Shown one piece after another: positions 39,718 to 39,750 of a DNA stretch of 39,750 nucleotides. Origin of the DNA: Ruminiclostridium sp. (lineage in GTDB: Bacteria > Bacillota > Clostridia > Oscillospirales > Ruminococcaceae); the NCBI GenBank assembly GCA_017625405.1, contig JAGALB010000028.1, forward strand, positions 1 to 39,750. The letters are read 5' to 3'. The notes below the pieces were generated by a model that was given only the letters and a program-made list of their open reading frames with translations, had not been told where the DNA came from and did not search any database. Made by a program: the position numbers and the translations under genes. Each line of letters opens with the position of its first letter. Within the stretch, counting starts at the first letter, position 1.

Positions 39718-39750
39718 GGTTTTCTCCTTTCTTCAGAAGAGGGCGGGAAG

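Overview
The window looks like chromosome of an anaerobic, spore-forming member of the Clostridia, most likely a Ruminococcus-like Oscillospiraceae. The pointers are spoIIR, the order SRP RNA-dnaX-ybaB-recR, the order recA-recX-rimO-pgsA, many zinc-ribbon plus membrane proteins typical of gut Clostridia, and moderate GC with Gram-positive AGGAGG-type ribosome sites. Sigma-A promoters with exactly 17-bp spacers are easy to see. No phage, plasmid, rRNA, tRNA or CRISPR is visible. The genus is inference.

Layout. 1-1144: spoIIR and a small TIGR04086-type membrane protein. 1402-4888: a heterodimeric ABC exporter. 5037-6415: a lone zinc-type binding lipoprotein and a Nudix hydrolase. 6578-7450: a solo Abi/HEPN abortive-infection gene. 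7619-10882 (minus strand): SRP RNA, dnaX, ybaB, recR. 11072-16349 (plus): aspartokinase, thyA, dihydrofolate reductase, a histidyl-tRNA synthetase and a zinc-ribbon membrane protein. 16584-19732 (minus): an ABC-2 transporter, a TraB/GumN-like lipoprotein and a tiny membrane protein. 20068-21681: an ABC-F ATPase with a decayed second ATP site. 22064-25863: a divergent lipid-kinase-like protein and an orphan hybrid sensor kinase. 25953-29706: recA, recX, rimO, pgsA. 30074-31576: a zinc-ribbon/TIR-like/TPR-like protein. 31925-39717: nadA, DUF2752, thioredoxin, DUF4234, an HD protein with a flavodoxin-ferredoxin, a UgpC/MsmK-type ATPase, DUF4830, a zinc-ribbon membrane protein and a pyrophosphatase-like/Nudix fusion.

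Genes that work together: thyA with dihydrofolate reductase (thymidylate and folate recycling), recA with recX, dnaX with ybaB and recR, the two exporter halves, and the ABC-2 pair with its lipoprotein. Most others are housekeeping or single genes.

The most unusual content is between the genes. At least four families of hairpin-rich repeats occupy the intergenic spaces: (A) a 245-bp nested palindrome with 14-bp terminal inverted repeats, three copies; (B) a 115-135 bp element with two internal hairpins whose arms change sequence from copy to copy but stay paired, seven copies; (C) a 98-bp unit in a five-copy tandem array plus two other sites; (D) runs of abutting perfect hairpins with 2-3 nt loops on both sides of nadA and at the window start. 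Families B and D conserve hairpin architecture more than sequence, and are the best candidates for something undescribed. Among proteins, the ABC-F ATPase with one coherent dead site, the TIR-like protein lacking the expected catalytic Glu, and the pyrophosphatase-like/Nudix fusion deserve attention.
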